A DNA stretch of 64,000 nt from QHXW01 sp035297145 (GCA_035297145.1 DATGZN010000001.1:1-64000), one strand, 5' to 3'. Positions 25,583 through 34,384 are shown, counted from the first letter of the stretch. The notes: generated by a model from the letters alone, not told the origin. Made by a program: numbers and translations.

Positions 25583-27112
25583 TTGAGACGTAGAACTTTT
25601 CTGAAGAATACAACTACGGCGGCACTGGCATCTCCATTAGTGTTGTCTGGCCAGGCGGCGGAGTCAAAGCGGATCGCTTTCGGCGGCATCAGAATTGAGT
25701 GCAGCACTTATGGCCATATTCTCTCCAGGATGGAAGACTTTACCGTACGCAGAGACCAGGCGCTGGCTGACGATCCGGCTTATCGCGTGCTGAAGAGTTA
25801 TCCGTATCCATTTCAGCCGACTCTTCTCGCTGGTGCGGTGCCCGGAGGGCCGGTCGAACGCAAGACATACGAAGCACTCAAGGCTGAGTTTCTGCATCGA
25901 GTCAGTGCCCTGCTTCCGCTCGACGGTCTCTATCTAGCTATGCATGGAGCCATGTATGTGGAAGGCATGCAGGACGGCGACGGTGACTGGATTGCGGCCG
26001 CTCGCGAGGTGGTGGGAAAGGATTGCCTGATCACCGCGAGCTTTGATTTACATGGAAGTCTGAGTAAGCGAACCATCGACAGCCTGGATATGCTCTCCGC
26101 GTATCGAACCGCTCCGCATATTGACTATATAGAAACCACGCAACGCGCGTGCGACATGCTGGTTCATTGTCTGGATCAGCACATCCGTCCCACGATGGTT
26201 TGGGCTCCCATTCCGGTACTGATGCCGGGTGAACGCAGCAGTACTTTGTATGAGCCGGCGAAGCGGCTCTGGGCGCAGTTGCCCGCTATGAATGCGGAGC
26301 CGGGAGTGCTGGATGCGTCATTGCTGGTTGGCTATGTTTGGGCGGACGAGCCACGCGCTACCGCCAGCGCGGTCATGACCGGCACGAGACCGGATGTACT
26401 GAAGAAAGACGCGCTGTCATTGGCGCAGCAATACTGGGATGCTCGCAAGGAGTTCCAATTTGGAGTGCCGACGGGCACGCTTGCGGACTGTATTCAACAA
26501 GCACAGCGACTCAATACCAAGCCGGTGGTCTTGTCGGATTCCGGAGACAATCCAACAGCTGGAGGATCCGGCGACCGGGCGGATGCACTGGCAGAACTCG
26601 TGCGGCGGAAGGTCCAAGATGTCCTCATCGCCGGGATTGCAGACCGGCCCGCAACGGAAGCCTGCTACAAAGCTGGCGTGGGCGCAACCCTTCCACTCAA
26701 GATCGGAGGCACACTGGACCCGCAAGGAAGTCAACCCGTGGAAGTCAAAGCGAAGGTCGTCTTTGTGCTCAAGACAGACGAACTGCCGGAACGCCAGGCC
26801 GTCGTTGACGTTGGCGGCATCCAGGTGGTGCTCACTGCGAGACGCCGTCCGTTCCACGAAATCCGCGATTTCACCTCATTGGGCTTGGAGCCGACCAGCT
26901 TCAAGATTGTAGTCGTCAAGGCCGGCTACCTGGTGCCGCCGATCGCCAGGATCGCGAATCCTAATCTGATGGCGCTCACGGATGGGGCGGTGAATCAGGA
27001 CATCGTGCACCTGCCGAAGAACAAGTTTCGCGTGCCGAGCTATCCATTTGAGCCGGACTTGCAGTGGAACCCGTTCGTGGTGGTATCGGCGCGATCGCCG
27101 AAACAGGTATAG
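25583..27112 (+). CDS. M81-family (MlrC-type) metallopeptidase, Tat-exported
   Basis: 509 residues starting at a TTG with AAAGGAG seven bases upstream. The N-terminus RRRTFLKNTTTAALASPLVL is a twin-arginine-like signal. The N-terminal MlrC/DUF1485 domain has FGGIRIECSTYGHI, LYLAMHGAMYVEGMQDGDGD (metal ligands), ITASFDLHGSLS and AYRTAPHIDYIET. The C-terminal MlrC domain has PVVLSDSGDNPTAGGSGD. MlrC is best known as the last peptidase in microcystin degradation, but the wider M81 family is common in soil bacteria and probably cleaves small or modified peptides. It stands alone after the Gfo/Idh gene. Zn binding is inferred from the conserved Asp/His blocks. Confidence 0.85.
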   Translation: MRRRTFLKNTTTAALASPLVLSGQAAESKRIAFGGIRIECSTYGHILSRMEDFTVRRDQALADDPAYRVLKSYPYPFQPTLLAGAVPGGPVERKTYEALKAEFLHRVSALLPLDGLYLAMHGAMYVEGMQDGDGDWIAAAREVVGKDCLITASFDLHGSLSKRTIDSLDMLSAYRTAPHIDYIETTQRACDMLVHCLDQHIRPTMVWAPIPVLMPGERSSTLYEPAKRLWAQLPAMNAEPGVLDASLLVGYVWADEPRATASAVMTGTRPDVLKKDALSLAQQYWDARKEFQFGVPTGTLADCIQQAQRLNTKPVVLSDSGDNPTAGGSGDRADALAELVRRKVQDVLIAGIADRPATEACYKAGVGATLPLKIGGTLDPQGSQPVEVKAKVVFVLKTDELPERQAVVDVGGIQVVLTARRRPFHEIRDFTSLGLEPTSFKIVVVKAGYLVPPIARIANPNLMALTDGAVNQDIVHLPKNKFRVPSYPFEPDLQWNPFVVVSARSPKQV

Positions 27113-27195
27113 GGCGAGCGTTAGATCGAGCAAAGTCCGCATAAAAAAATTATGCCCGGTTGGCGTGTGTGCGAGAATACCGGGGAGGCTTTTTC

Positions 27196-27531
27196 ATGAA
27201 ACTGCTGCGCGTGATCCTGATTTTGATTGCCGGGATGGCCCTTGTTCCTGGCAGCGTTTGTGCTCAAACGCCTAAGGCGGGCGCGAAGAAAGCGGATGCC
27301 AAGCAGGCCGATGCCACGGCGCCGGCAGCAAACCTGCTCGACATCAACAGCGCCTCGGAAGCCGATCTGAAGGCGCTCCCTGGAATCGGTGACGCCTATG
27401 CCGCCAAGATCGTCGCCGGGCGGCCGTACCGCGCCAAGAACCAGCTCGTGCAGAAAAAAGTCATCCCGCAAGCCACTTACGACAAGATCAAGGACAAGAT
27501 TATCGCCAAGCAGAGCGCGGCGAAAAAATGA
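27196..27531 (+). CDS. exported helix-hairpin-helix (ComEA-like) DNA-binding protein
   Basis: 111 residues from the ATG at 27196, eight bases after GGGGAGG. Signal peptide KLLRVILILIAGMALVPGSV, then a Lys/Ala-rich linker and a ComEA-type domain: LLDINSASEADLKALPGIGD followed by AYAAKIVAGRPYRAKNQLV. ComEA binds incoming DNA in the periplasm during natural transformation. This copy is short and lacks a transmembrane anchor, so it is either a soluble periplasmic ComEA or a member of the wider HhH family. Other competence genes are not in the window. Confidence 0.8.
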   Translation: MKLLRVILILIAGMALVPGSVCAQTPKAGAKKADAKQADATAPAANLLDINSASEADLKALPGIGDAYAAKIVAGRPYRAKNQLVQKKVIPQATYDKIKDKIIAKQSAAKK

Positions 27532-27541
27532 TAGGCGGCGG

Positions 27542-28027
27542 TCAGTCTTTCTCTTTCCCGGAGTGGATCTGCTGCGCGAGATAGTTGTCCAGGCCTACTT
27601 CGCCGACCGCGTGCAACTGGCCCTCGAGATAATCGACGTGCTCTTCCTCGTCGATCAGGATCTGCTCGAATAGCTCACGCGATGCGTTGTCGCCCAGTTC
27701 CGTAGCTCGTTTGATCCCAGCATTCAGGCGCGGCAGCGCGTCCAGTTCGAGTTCCAGGTCGCTTTCGAGCTGCGCCTTTACGTTCGCGCCGATCTTGATG
27801 GGCCCGATGTCAGTCATGTTGGGCGTGCCTTCAAGAAACAGGATGCGCTGCATCAGTTTCTCGGCATGCACCATCTCCTCAATGGATTCCGCGCGGTCAT
27901 GTTCCGCCAGCCGCTGGTAGCCCCAGTTATCACACATCTTCGAGTGCAGGAAATACTGGTTGATGGCGGTCAGCTCCGCCTTCAGCACTTCGTTCAGGAA
28001 CTTCAGAATCTCGTCGTGACCTCGCAT
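27542..28027 (-). CDS. bfr: bacterioferritin
   Basis: 161 residues from the ATG at 28027 (MRGHDEILKFLNEVLKAELT). The numbering matches E. coli Bfr exactly: ferroxidase ligands E18, E51, H54, E94, E127 and H130, and the haem-binding methionine M52 are all present. It should form the 24-mer haem-containing iron store with ferroxidase activity. It is divergent from ssb (start codons about 50 bases apart) and convergent with the ComEA-like gene. Confidence 0.95.
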   Translation of the reverse strand: MRGHDEILKFLNEVLKAELTAINQYFLHSKMCDNWGYQRLAEHDRAESIEEMVHAEKLMQRILFLEGTPNMTDIGPIKIGANVKAQLESDLELELDALPRLNAGIKRATELGDNASRELFEQILIDEEEHVDYLEGQLHAVGEVGLDNYLAQQIHSGKEKD

Positions 28028-28076
28028 TCCAGCGATTGTAGCAGGCAAACCCAGATGTGTTACAGTGCAGGGTATT

Positions 28077-28559
28077 ATGGCATCCCGAAGCGTCAACAAA
28101 GTGATTCTGGTGGGGCATCTCGGCAAGGACGCTGAGACAAAATTCACCCCCGGCGGCGCCGCCGTCACCAAATTCTCCATCGCCACGGGCCGGCGTTGGA
28201 AAGACCAGCAATCGGGAGAATGGAAAGAGGAGACCGACTGGCATAACGTCGTTCTTTGGCGCGCCGAAAACCTCGCCAACTACCTGCTCAAGGGGAAGCA
28301 GGTGTACGTGGAGGGCCGCCTGCACACGCGCAGCTACGACGACAAGGACGGCAAGAAGCAATACTTCACCGAAGTAGTGGCCGAAGACGTCCTCCTGCTG
28401 GGCGGACGGGGCGGAGAAGCCGGATCGGGTGGCGGCGGAGGCGAGTTTGCATCCGGACCGGTCTCCATGCCCCGCAGCGCACAACGCCCAGCCCCGGCAG
28501 CCAGCGCACCGGCAGAATCGCTCAGCCAGGAGATTACGGACGACGACGTACCGTTCTGA
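28077..28559 (+). CDS. ssb: single-stranded DNA-binding protein
   Basis: 160 residues from the ATG at 28077 (MASRSVNKVILVGHLGKDAE). The OB fold has FTPGGAAVTKFSIATGRRWK, TDWHNVVLWRAENLANYLLK and GKQVYVEGRLHTRSYDDKDG. A flexible Gly/Ser/Ala/Pro linker leads to the acidic tip DDDVPF that recruits replication and repair proteins. Length and architecture are typical. A four-codon-longer start at 28065 is possible but less usual. Confidence 0.95.
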   Translation: MASRSVNKVILVGHLGKDAETKFTPGGAAVTKFSIATGRRWKDQQSGEWKEETDWHNVVLWRAENLANYLLKGKQVYVEGRLHTRSYDDKDGKKQYFTEVVAEDVLLLGGRGGEAGSGGGGGEFASGPVSMPRSAQRPAPAASAPAESLSQEITDDDVPF

Positions 28560-28717
28560 GGTTTCAGGTTTCAGGTATCAGCAAGTGGGTTAGCTGGCAC
28601 CTTGGCCGCAATCCGGCACGTGCGGTGCTTTTCAGCCGGTTGAATGCGCCAGCAACACAGGATTTACGCCTATTAAATCAGCATGTTAGCGTTTGGTGCG
28701 AACCTTGCTTTTCCTTA

Positions 28718-28809
28718 GGTGAGGCGTATCTATGAGACGCACCAACGAGCCCGGCAAAAGGACAACCGTCCGAAGCTGGCATGCGTCTCCTTATGTAGGT
28801 AGCTACGCC
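28718..28809 (+). promoter_or_regulatory. structured leader of the DUF3300 gene (nested stems)
   Basis: Three nested inverted repeats precede the DUF3300 gene: GGCGTA (28723-28728) with TACGCC (28804-28809), GAGACGCA (28734-28741) with TGCGTCTC (28782-28789), and GGAC (28760-28763) with GTCC (28768-28771). Together they would fold into one extended structure ending just before the GAGGAGG ribosome-binding site. The region also encodes a small ORF (next entry). I could not match it to any riboswitch consensus I know. The rest of 28560-28717 shows only a short tandem repeat (GGTTTCA twice) and nothing else identifiable. Confidence 0.5.
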
Positions 28810-28827
28810 GAGGAGGTGGCAAGATGA
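28732..28827 (+). CDS. 31-residue leader peptide overlapping the DUF3300 start
   Basis: An ATG at 28732 preceded by AGGTGAGG at good spacing opens a 31-codon frame beginning MRRTNEPGKRTTVRSWHASP. Its TGA (28825-28827) overlaps the ATG of the DUF3300 gene (28824-28826) as ATGA. The peptide is basic and hydrophilic, with no signal. The ribosome-binding site plus exact stop/start overlap suggests translational coupling: ribosomes translating this leader would open the stems described above. Could be chance; conservation across relatives would decide. Confidence 0.42.
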   Translation: MRRTNEPGKRTTVRSWHASPYVGSYAEEVAR

Positions 28828-30242
28828 CCACAAAGAGGTTCAATTCTCGATCGGTGCTTAGTATCGTTTGCGCGCTGCTTCTGCTCCCCGCCGGCATGCC
28901 CGTGTTCGCGCAGGATGCCGCACCGCCACCTGAGCAGCCAGCCGCGCAACTGCTCTCCCCCCAGCAACTGAATAATCTGGTCGCGCCCGTTGCGCTCTAC
29001 CCCGATTCCTTGCTGAGCCAGATACTGGTGGCCGCCACTTATCCGCTCGAGGTCGCGGAAGCCGCGCAGTGGCTCCAGCAAAATCGCAATCTGCAGGGCC
29101 CGCAACTGGTGGACGCCGCGCGTCAGCAGAATTGGGATGCTAGCATCCAGGCGCTGGTGGTTTTTCCGGATGTGCTCAACCGGATGAATTCGGCGATTCG
29201 CTGGACCACCGACCTTGGGAATGCTTTTCTCTCGCAACAGGCAGATGTTATGAACGCCGTGCAGCATATGCGCGCCCAAGCCAGAGCTGCTGGCAGATTG
29301 AATTCAAACGCTCAGCAAACGGTTACGACGGAGACCCAGGGGGACAATACCGCCATTGAAATTCAACCGGTCAATCCTCAAGTCGTCTACGTGCCGGTCT
29401 ACAATCCCGAGTATATTTGGGGACCGCCGTTGTGGGGTTACTATCCGCCACTTTGGTACCCTGCCTTCGGTTTTGGATTTGGCTTTGGCCCGGGCATTTA
29501 CATCGGCAGCTTCTTCGGCGGCCTGGGTTGGGGCGGCTGGGGCTGGGGGCCGAATTGGTTCGGCTGCTCGATTTTCGAGCGCGGCTTCTTCTTCGGCCAT
29601 TACGGCTATCACGGCTTTGCCGGCGGCGGCCGATTCGGCGGCGTTGGCGTCTGGGCGCATAACCCCGAACACCGCCTAGGGGTGGCGTACCCCAATCGCG
29701 CGGTCGCGAGCCGCTTCGGCGGTTTCTCCGGTCGAGGCGCGGCAGCTGCGGGCGGACGCTTCGGCGGCCAACGAGCCACGACGCCCGGAAGCAGCTTTGG
29801 TTACCGCGGCAACGCGGGCGCGAATGCCCGAGTCGGCGGACCAGCATCCCGTGGTGCGCAAACCGGCAATTGGAGCCACTTTAGCCAAACGCGACCCAAC
29901 ACGTCGCAAAGCTTCCAGCACAGCGCGCCGTCGTATCAGCGGGCAACCCCGTCTTATGGCGGTAACCACAGCTTCACTGGCGCGACGCCGAGCTATCGAT
30001 CGAATCCCTCGTATGGAGGAAACTACGCGCGCTCGATGCCTAGCTATCGTTCCACGCCGAACAATGGTGGTGGCGGGTACAATTCGAGTCATTCATATAG
30101 CAGCAGAAGCTACTCGGGCGGCAATCACGGCGGTAGCGGTGGTGGCGGCGTCCACGCCAGTGGCGGTGGTGGAGGCTTTCACAGTGGTGGCGGCGGAGGC
30201 GGCTCCCACGGTGGCGGCGGCGGTGGTGGACACCATCGTTAA
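28824..30242 (+). CDS. DUF3300 secreted protein with Gly/Ser-rich tail
   Basis: 472 residues. Signal peptide ending near VFAQDAAPP, then the DUF3300 domain (about 45-200): LLSPQQLNNLVAPVALYPDS, LLSQILVAATYPLEVAEAAQ, WLQQNRNLQ, LVVFPDVLNRMNSAIRWTTD and PQVVYVPVYNPEYIWG. An aromatic/Gly hydrophobic stretch follows (WGYYPPLWYPAFGFGFGFG). The C-terminal 230 residues are low-complexity Gly/Ser/Tyr/Asn and end in long Gly-His runs. DUF3300 proteins are exported and of unknown function; the His-rich end could bind metal. The ATG has GAGGAGG upstream and overlaps the small leader ORF. Confidence 0.88.
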   Translation: MTTKRFNSRSVLSIVCALLLLPAGMPVFAQDAAPPPEQPAAQLLSPQQLNNLVAPVALYPDSLLSQILVAATYPLEVAEAAQWLQQNRNLQGPQLVDAARQQNWDASIQALVVFPDVLNRMNSAIRWTTDLGNAFLSQQADVMNAVQHMRAQARAAGRLNSNAQQTVTTETQGDNTAIEIQPVNPQVVYVPVYNPEYIWGPPLWGYYPPLWYPAFGFGFGFGPGIYIGSFFGGLGWGGWGWGPNWFGCSIFERGFFFGHYGYHGFAGGGRFGGVGVWAHNPEHRLGVAYPNRAVASRFGGFSGRGAAAAGGRFGGQRATTPGSSFGYRGNAGANARVGGPASRGAQTGNWSHFSQTRPNTSQSFQHSAPSYQRATPSYGGNHSFTGATPSYRSNPSYGGNYARSMPSYRSTPNNGGGGYNSSHSYSSRSYSGGNHGGSGGGGVHASGGGGGFHSGGGGGGSHGGGGGGGHHR

Positions 30243-30258
30243 GTTACGCGAGGTCTGA

Positions 30259-30312
30259 TGGCCCGGGGCGCGACGAGAGCGCACGCCGCTCGCGCCTCCA
30301 AGCTCCGGGCCA
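30259..30312. terminator. strong GC hairpin downstream of the DUF3300 gene
   Basis: TGGCCCGG (30259-30266) pairs with CCGGGCCA (30305-30312) and an inner GGCGCGA/TCGCGCC pair (30267-30273 and 30290-30296) stacks inside. It starts 16 bases after the stop codon. There is no T-tract, so it may be a processing or factor-assisted terminator hairpin rather than an intrinsic one. Nothing else was seen in 30313-30412. Confidence 0.45.
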
Positions 30313-30412
30313 AGGGTTGTATCTCCACTGATCCTACTCCCCCTTCCCAAAGAAACTAGCTCATTAGCGGTATGGCCGAGAATCCATTCGCCGCAGTACT
30401 CTAAGCGTAAGG

Positions 30413-31450
30413 ATGTTCTGCCGCGCGGTTTGCCTCATTTGCTCGATGGGAGTAATGACTGCGCAGAACGTGCCCTTTCGCGTGCAAACCAAGGTCGTAC
30501 AGGTGCCCGTCAGCGTCGCGGACAAGAATGGCAGGAAGGTCGACGGTCTAATGGCGAGCGATTTCATCGTGCTCGACAATGGCATGCGTCAAGTGGTAAC
30601 GGTCGATGACTTCTTCTCGGGTTTGGCGCCGATTTCACTGGCGATCGCAATTCAGACATCGGGAATCTCAACTCCGGCCCTGGCTAAGATCCGCCGCATC
30701 GGCAGCATGATTCAGCCCCTAGTGATCGGCCAACGAGGCGAAGCGGCTGTAGTGACTTTCGATAGCGAGATCAAATGGTTGCAGGACTTCACGTCGGATG
30801 ACGATAAGATCCGCGACGCGGTGAAGAAGCTCCAACCCTCCTGGGCGGACGAAGCGAGGATGATCGATGCCATCGCCGCAGTGGCGGACCACATGAAAGA
30901 GAGGCAAGGACGCAAAGTGCTGCTGCTGATCTCCGAAAGCCGCGACCGGGGTAGCAACACCAAGTTCCAACGAGCCATGGAAGCGGTGGAGCGCCAGGGT
31001 ATCGAGGTCTTCGGAGCGCACTACTCGGCGTATGCGACGGGCTTGATTGCGAAAACTAAAGACCAGCCCGACGTGCCCCCTCAACCAACTTCCGGTGACC
31101 CGGAGGATTGGGCCGACGACTCGCCTCCCGGCGTCAACCTTTTGGCTATGGGCATGGAACTCGCCCGCCTCGGCAAAGTCAAACCCATTCAGGTGCTGAC
31201 GCGTGCCACTGGCGGTTCGGATTATCCATTTCTAAAGGGAAGTGGAATCGAGAACGCGATCGAGAAGCTTGGCACGGAAGTCCACAGCCAGTATATTCTT
31301 AGCTTTCCGCAACGCAGCGACACGCCCGGGATCCACGGGATTGAAGTCTCTGTGCCCGACCATGCCGATCTTCGCATCCGTTCGCGACGCACCTATTGGG
31401 TGGGCGACGCACAAGAGCCCGGCGAGTCAGCCGGCACAGCGGCAAAATAG
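30413..31450 (+). CDS. VWFA-related acidobacterial domain protein (TIGR03436-like)
   Basis: 345 residues with a short N-terminal hydrophobic signal (CRAVCLICSMGVMTAQNVPF). The opening VPFRVQTKVVQVPVSVADKN, GRKVDGLMASDFIVLDNGMR is the typical start of the acidobacterial VWFA family. In the MIDAS strand, the usual DxSGS reads IAIQTSGIS (about 79-86): the first Asp is Gln and one Ser is Ile, so metal binding is probably impaired. Downstream MIDAS-like residues are in VVTFDSEIKWLQDFTSDDDK. The C-terminus ends with SQYILSFPQRSDTPGIHGIE and RSRRTYWVGD, as in related proteins. Extracytoplasmic; ligand unknown. Confidence 0.82.
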   Translation: MFCRAVCLICSMGVMTAQNVPFRVQTKVVQVPVSVADKNGRKVDGLMASDFIVLDNGMRQVVTVDDFFSGLAPISLAIAIQTSGISTPALAKIRRIGSMIQPLVIGQRGEAAVVTFDSEIKWLQDFTSDDDKIRDAVKKLQPSWADEARMIDAIAAVADHMKERQGRKVLLLISESRDRGSNTKFQRAMEAVERQGIEVFGAHYSAYATGLIAKTKDQPDVPPQPTSGDPEDWADDSPPGVNLLAMGMELARLGKVKPIQVLTRATGGSDYPFLKGSGIENAIEKLGTEVHSQYILSFPQRSDTPGIHGIEVSVPDHADLRIRSRRTYWVGDAQEPGESAGTAAK

Positions 31451-31453
31451 CAC

Positions 31454-32209
31454 CTAATCGCTACGCGCCATTGCCCACGGACCTCCCCACAGAGCCACGG
31501 CAATAAACAAGCTCGACCACTCGTCGGGATTTGTTGGCGCTCCCGGAATTCCGTAGAGCCCCAGAACTCTGGGCACATGAAGTGTCACCACCCAGATTCC
31601 GAACATCAGGCCAATGCCGATAGCGCCGGCACGCGGCAGCCAGTTGAGGCCGATGCTTAAACCGGCAGCACTGAATGCGACGCCAAAAAAAGCCGACCAG
31701 AACGTGGGCCAGGGAATCCACGCCGGGATCAGCGTGGCGATAAACGCCAACACAATGAAATGGTCCACTCCAAAGATGATTAAAGACGCGGCGAGCAGAT
31801 AGCGGCTTCCGCGCGCCAGCCAATCCGGTATTGCGCCACGGCTCGGCGCGAGCCAGGCCAGACATGCAATCGATAGAGGCTCAAACAGGGTAGTGCGCAG
31901 TGAAACGTCGCCGATGTCCACGGCACTCTTCGGCGCATCGAGGATCAGCGCGCACAGAAACAGCAGCGTGCCCAACACCAGCGCTGCCATACGAACCGTG
32001 CGCTCGAACAGAAGGCCGACACCGCAGCATATCCAAATGGCGCCGAAGACATACGCCACCCAGGGGATGGCCGGCAGCCAGGGAAGCACGGAGATGAGGC
32101 CGTACTGCGGGCCAAGTGGGTGGGCGACCTGCCGGGCAATCACCCACGTCTCGACGCCAACAGCGACAATCGCGAAAGTGAACACGTATCGGCCAATGGT
32201 TACGATCAT
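31454..32209 (-). CDS. polytopic inner-membrane protein, possibly DoxX-like
   Basis: 251 residues from the ATG at 32209 (MIVTIGRYVFTFAIVAVGVE); longer starts add a charged non-membrane extension. Seven or eight hydrophobic helices, including IPWVAYVFGAIWICCGVGLL, MAALVLGTLLFLCALILDAP, LLAASLIIFGVDHFIVLAFI and WPTFWSAFFGVAFSAAGLSI. The helix pattern resembles the DoxX/DoxD superfamily of small quinone-interacting or redox membrane proteins, but no diagnostic motif is clear. It is divergent from the quinoprotein dehydrogenase at 32246, whose reaction uses the quinone pool, which makes a functional link conceivable. Confidence 0.6.
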   Translation of the reverse strand: MIVTIGRYVFTFAIVAVGVETWVIARQVAHPLGPQYGLISVLPWLPAIPWVAYVFGAIWICCGVGLLFERTVRMAALVLGTLLFLCALILDAPKSAVDIGDVSLRTTLFEPLSIACLAWLAPSRGAIPDWLARGSRYLLAASLIIFGVDHFIVLAFIATLIPAWIPWPTFWSAFFGVAFSAAGLSIGLNWLPRAGAIGIGLMFGIWVVTLHVPRVLGLYGIPGAPTNPDEWSSLFIAVALWGGPWAMARSD

Positions 32210-32245
32210 CTTCGCGTAACTCCCAGATTGCGCGATAATACGCCA

Positions 32246-34384
32246 GTGAGAATCATCAGCGCAACCGCGCTTCTCCCATTCCTTCTGGCCTCCGCGGACG
32301 CTCAACGCCATGCCCCCGCCTCCGGCTATCGCAACTGGCAGGTCTACGGCGGCGGTTCCGAGAACCTGCGCTATTCAAATCTTGACCAGATCAATCGCGA
32401 CAATGTGGACAAACTGCAGCTCGCCTGGACTTACGACACCGGCGACGCGTTCGATGGCTCCGAGATGCAGTGCAATCCGATCATCGTTGATGGCGTGCTG
32501 TTCGCCACTACGCCCAGACTCCGCGTCATCGCGCTCGACGCAGCGGCGGGCAAGCTGCGTTGGAGCTTCGATCCTCACGAGGGTGTGAAAATCACGCATT
32601 CCATCCGCAACCGCGGCGTTACCTATTGGAGTGACAGCCACGACGCCCGCATCCTGTTTGTCTCCGGCCACTGGCTTTACGAGCTTGACGCGCGCACGGG
32701 AGCGCCGGTCACGAGTTTCGGCCAGAAGGGCCGCGTCGATCTTCGCGAGGGCCTGGGCCGCAATCCGCTTGAAGTTTCCATCTCCGCCACCACACCCGGC
32801 ATCATTTATAAGGACCTGTTCATCATCAGCGGCCTGATGAGCGAAGACCTGCCCGCGCCGCCCGGCGACGTCCGCGCCTTCGACGTCCGCACTGGCAAGA
32901 TCCGCTGGAGCTTTCACACCATCCCGCACCCGGGCGAATTCGGCTACGACACCTGGCCGAAAGACGCTTGGAAAACGAGCGGCGCCGCTAATAACTGGTC
33001 GGGCATGAGCATCGACGAGAAGCGCGGGCTGGTGTTCGTGCCCACTGGATCCGCTGCCTTCGATTTCTACGGCTCGAACCGCATCGGTGACGACCTGTTC
33101 GCCAACACTCTTATCGCGCTCAAAGCCGACACTGGCGAGCGCGTCTGGCATTTCCAGTCCGTTAAGCACGATCTGTGGGATCGCGACTTCCCCGCCCCGC
33201 CGAATCTTGTGACCGTGATGCGCGACGGCAAGTTGATCGATGCGGTGGCGCAGTGCACGAAATCGGCCTATGTATTCGTTTTCGAGCGCGAAACCGGCAA
33301 GCCGCTGTTTCCTATTGAGTATCGCGAGGTACCTCGTACCGAAGTGGATGGCGAAGTGACGGCTACCACTCAGCCATTTCCCGTGAAGCCGCCGCCGTTC
33401 TCGCGCCAGATCCTCACCGAAGACATGCTGACGCACCGCACTCCCGAAGCGCACCAAGCGGTGCTCAACGTTTTCCGAAAAGTGCGCAGCGCCGGCCAGT
33501 TCGTGCCGCCGAGTTTGGAAGGCACGGTGGTTTTTCCCGGATTCGATGGCGGCGCTGAATGGGGCGGACAGGCGTTCGATCCGGCTACCGGCCTGCTTTA
33601 CGTGAACGCCAATGAGATGGCCTGGATTCTGCGGCTCGTTGACCGGCCGAAGATGCAAACTCACACCAGCGGCCGCCAGATCTATCTCGCCAAGTGCGCT
33701 AGTTGCCATCACAACGATCTGCGCGGCAGCCCGCCCGATTTCCCATCCCTGGTGAATATCGGGAGCCGCCTGTCGGAGCCGGAGATTCGTACCGTGGTTG
33801 TAGAAGGACGCGGCCGCATGCCCGAGTTTGACCAGTTGTCGCGCGATGAGATGGGCGCGCTCGTGCTCTTCCTGCGCGCTGGCGAAGATAAACCCGTCGA
33901 GGCGCGTGCCACTGAGAGCCCATGGCCGTTCGGCCTGAAGTACACCATCGACGGCTACAATCGATTCTTCGATCCCGACGGCTACCCTGCGATCGAGCCT
34001 CCTTGGGGTACGCTCAACGCCATCAGCCTGGATACCGGCGAAATCGTTTGGAAGATTCCGTTCGGCGAAATGCCGGAGCTGGCCGCGAAGGGCATTCGTA
34101 ACACCGGCAGCGAGAACTATGGCGGCCCCGTAGTCACGGCCGGAGGCCTGCTGTTCATCGGCGCGACGGATTTTGACCGCAAGTTTCACGCCTACGACAA
34201 AGCCACGGGAAAGCTTCTCTGGGAAAGCACGCTCCCCGCGGGAGGCAACGCCACCCCGGCCACTTACGAAGTTGGCGGCCGCCAGTTCGTCGTGATCGCG
34301 GCGGGCGGCGGCAAGTCGCGCCAGCGTTCAGGTGGAAGCTACGTGGCATTTGCATTGCCCGAGCACGGGGACGCCAGGAAGTGA
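32246..34384 (+). CDS. PQQ-dependent dehydrogenase with internal cytochrome c domain
   Basis: 712 residues from a GTG at 32246, which gives a clean signal peptide (RIISATALLPFLLASADAQ); upstream starts run through non-signal sequence. The mature protein is an eight-bladed quinoprotein propeller: WQVYGGGSENLRYSNLDQIN, LQLAWTYDTGDAFDGSEMQC, IALDAAAGKLRWSFDPHEG, FVPTGSAAFDFYGSNRIGDD and WESTLPAGGNATPATYEVGG. A c-type haem motif C-A-S-C-H (C484, C487, H488) lies in an inserted domain of roughly 470-550, before the last blades. It would oxidise a periplasmic sugar or alcohol and pass electrons through the haem. Its last four bases overlap the polysaccharide deacetylase start. Confidence 0.88.
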   Translation: MRIISATALLPFLLASADAQRHAPASGYRNWQVYGGGSENLRYSNLDQINRDNVDKLQLAWTYDTGDAFDGSEMQCNPIIVDGVLFATTPRLRVIALDAAAGKLRWSFDPHEGVKITHSIRNRGVTYWSDSHDARILFVSGHWLYELDARTGAPVTSFGQKGRVDLREGLGRNPLEVSISATTPGIIYKDLFIISGLMSEDLPAPPGDVRAFDVRTGKIRWSFHTIPHPGEFGYDTWPKDAWKTSGAANNWSGMSIDEKRGLVFVPTGSAAFDFYGSNRIGDDLFANTLIALKADTGERVWHFQSVKHDLWDRDFPAPPNLVTVMRDGKLIDAVAQCTKSAYVFVFERETGKPLFPIEYREVPRTEVDGEVTATTQPFPVKPPPFSRQILTEDMLTHRTPEAHQAVLNVFRKVRSAGQFVPPSLEGTVVFPGFDGGAEWGGQAFDPATGLLYVNANEMAWILRLVDRPKMQTHTSGRQIYLAKCASCHHNDLRGSPPDFPSLVNIGSRLSEPEIRTVVVEGRGRMPEFDQLSRDEMGALVLFLRAGEDKPVEARATESPWPFGLKYTIDGYNRFFDPDGYPAIEPPWGTLNAISLDTGEIVWKIPFGEMPELAAKGIRNTGSENYGGPVVTAGGLLFIGATDFDRKFHAYDKATGKLLWESTLPAGGNATPATYEVGGRQFVVIAAGGGKSRQRSGGSYVAFALPEHGDARK

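Noticed and set aside
27140..27163. GCATAA/TTATGC hairpin as a terminator for the M81 peptidase gene
   Set aside because: Only a six-base AT-rich stem and no T-tract in the right place; too weak to annotate.
28718..28809. Known riboswitch (c-di-GMP, cobalamin, TPP, ydaO and SAM types considered)
   Set aside because: None of the conserved core sequences I remember fits; kept only as an unassigned structured leader.
30060..30240. Tandem GGTGGCGG-type repeats that could suggest a repeat array
   Set aside because: They are Gly codon runs of the DUF3300 protein tail, not a CRISPR or satellite array.
32375..34189. 604-codon minus-strand frame antisense to the quinoprotein
   Set aside because: Arg/His/Ala-rich shadow frame; the plus strand encodes clear propeller and haem motifs.
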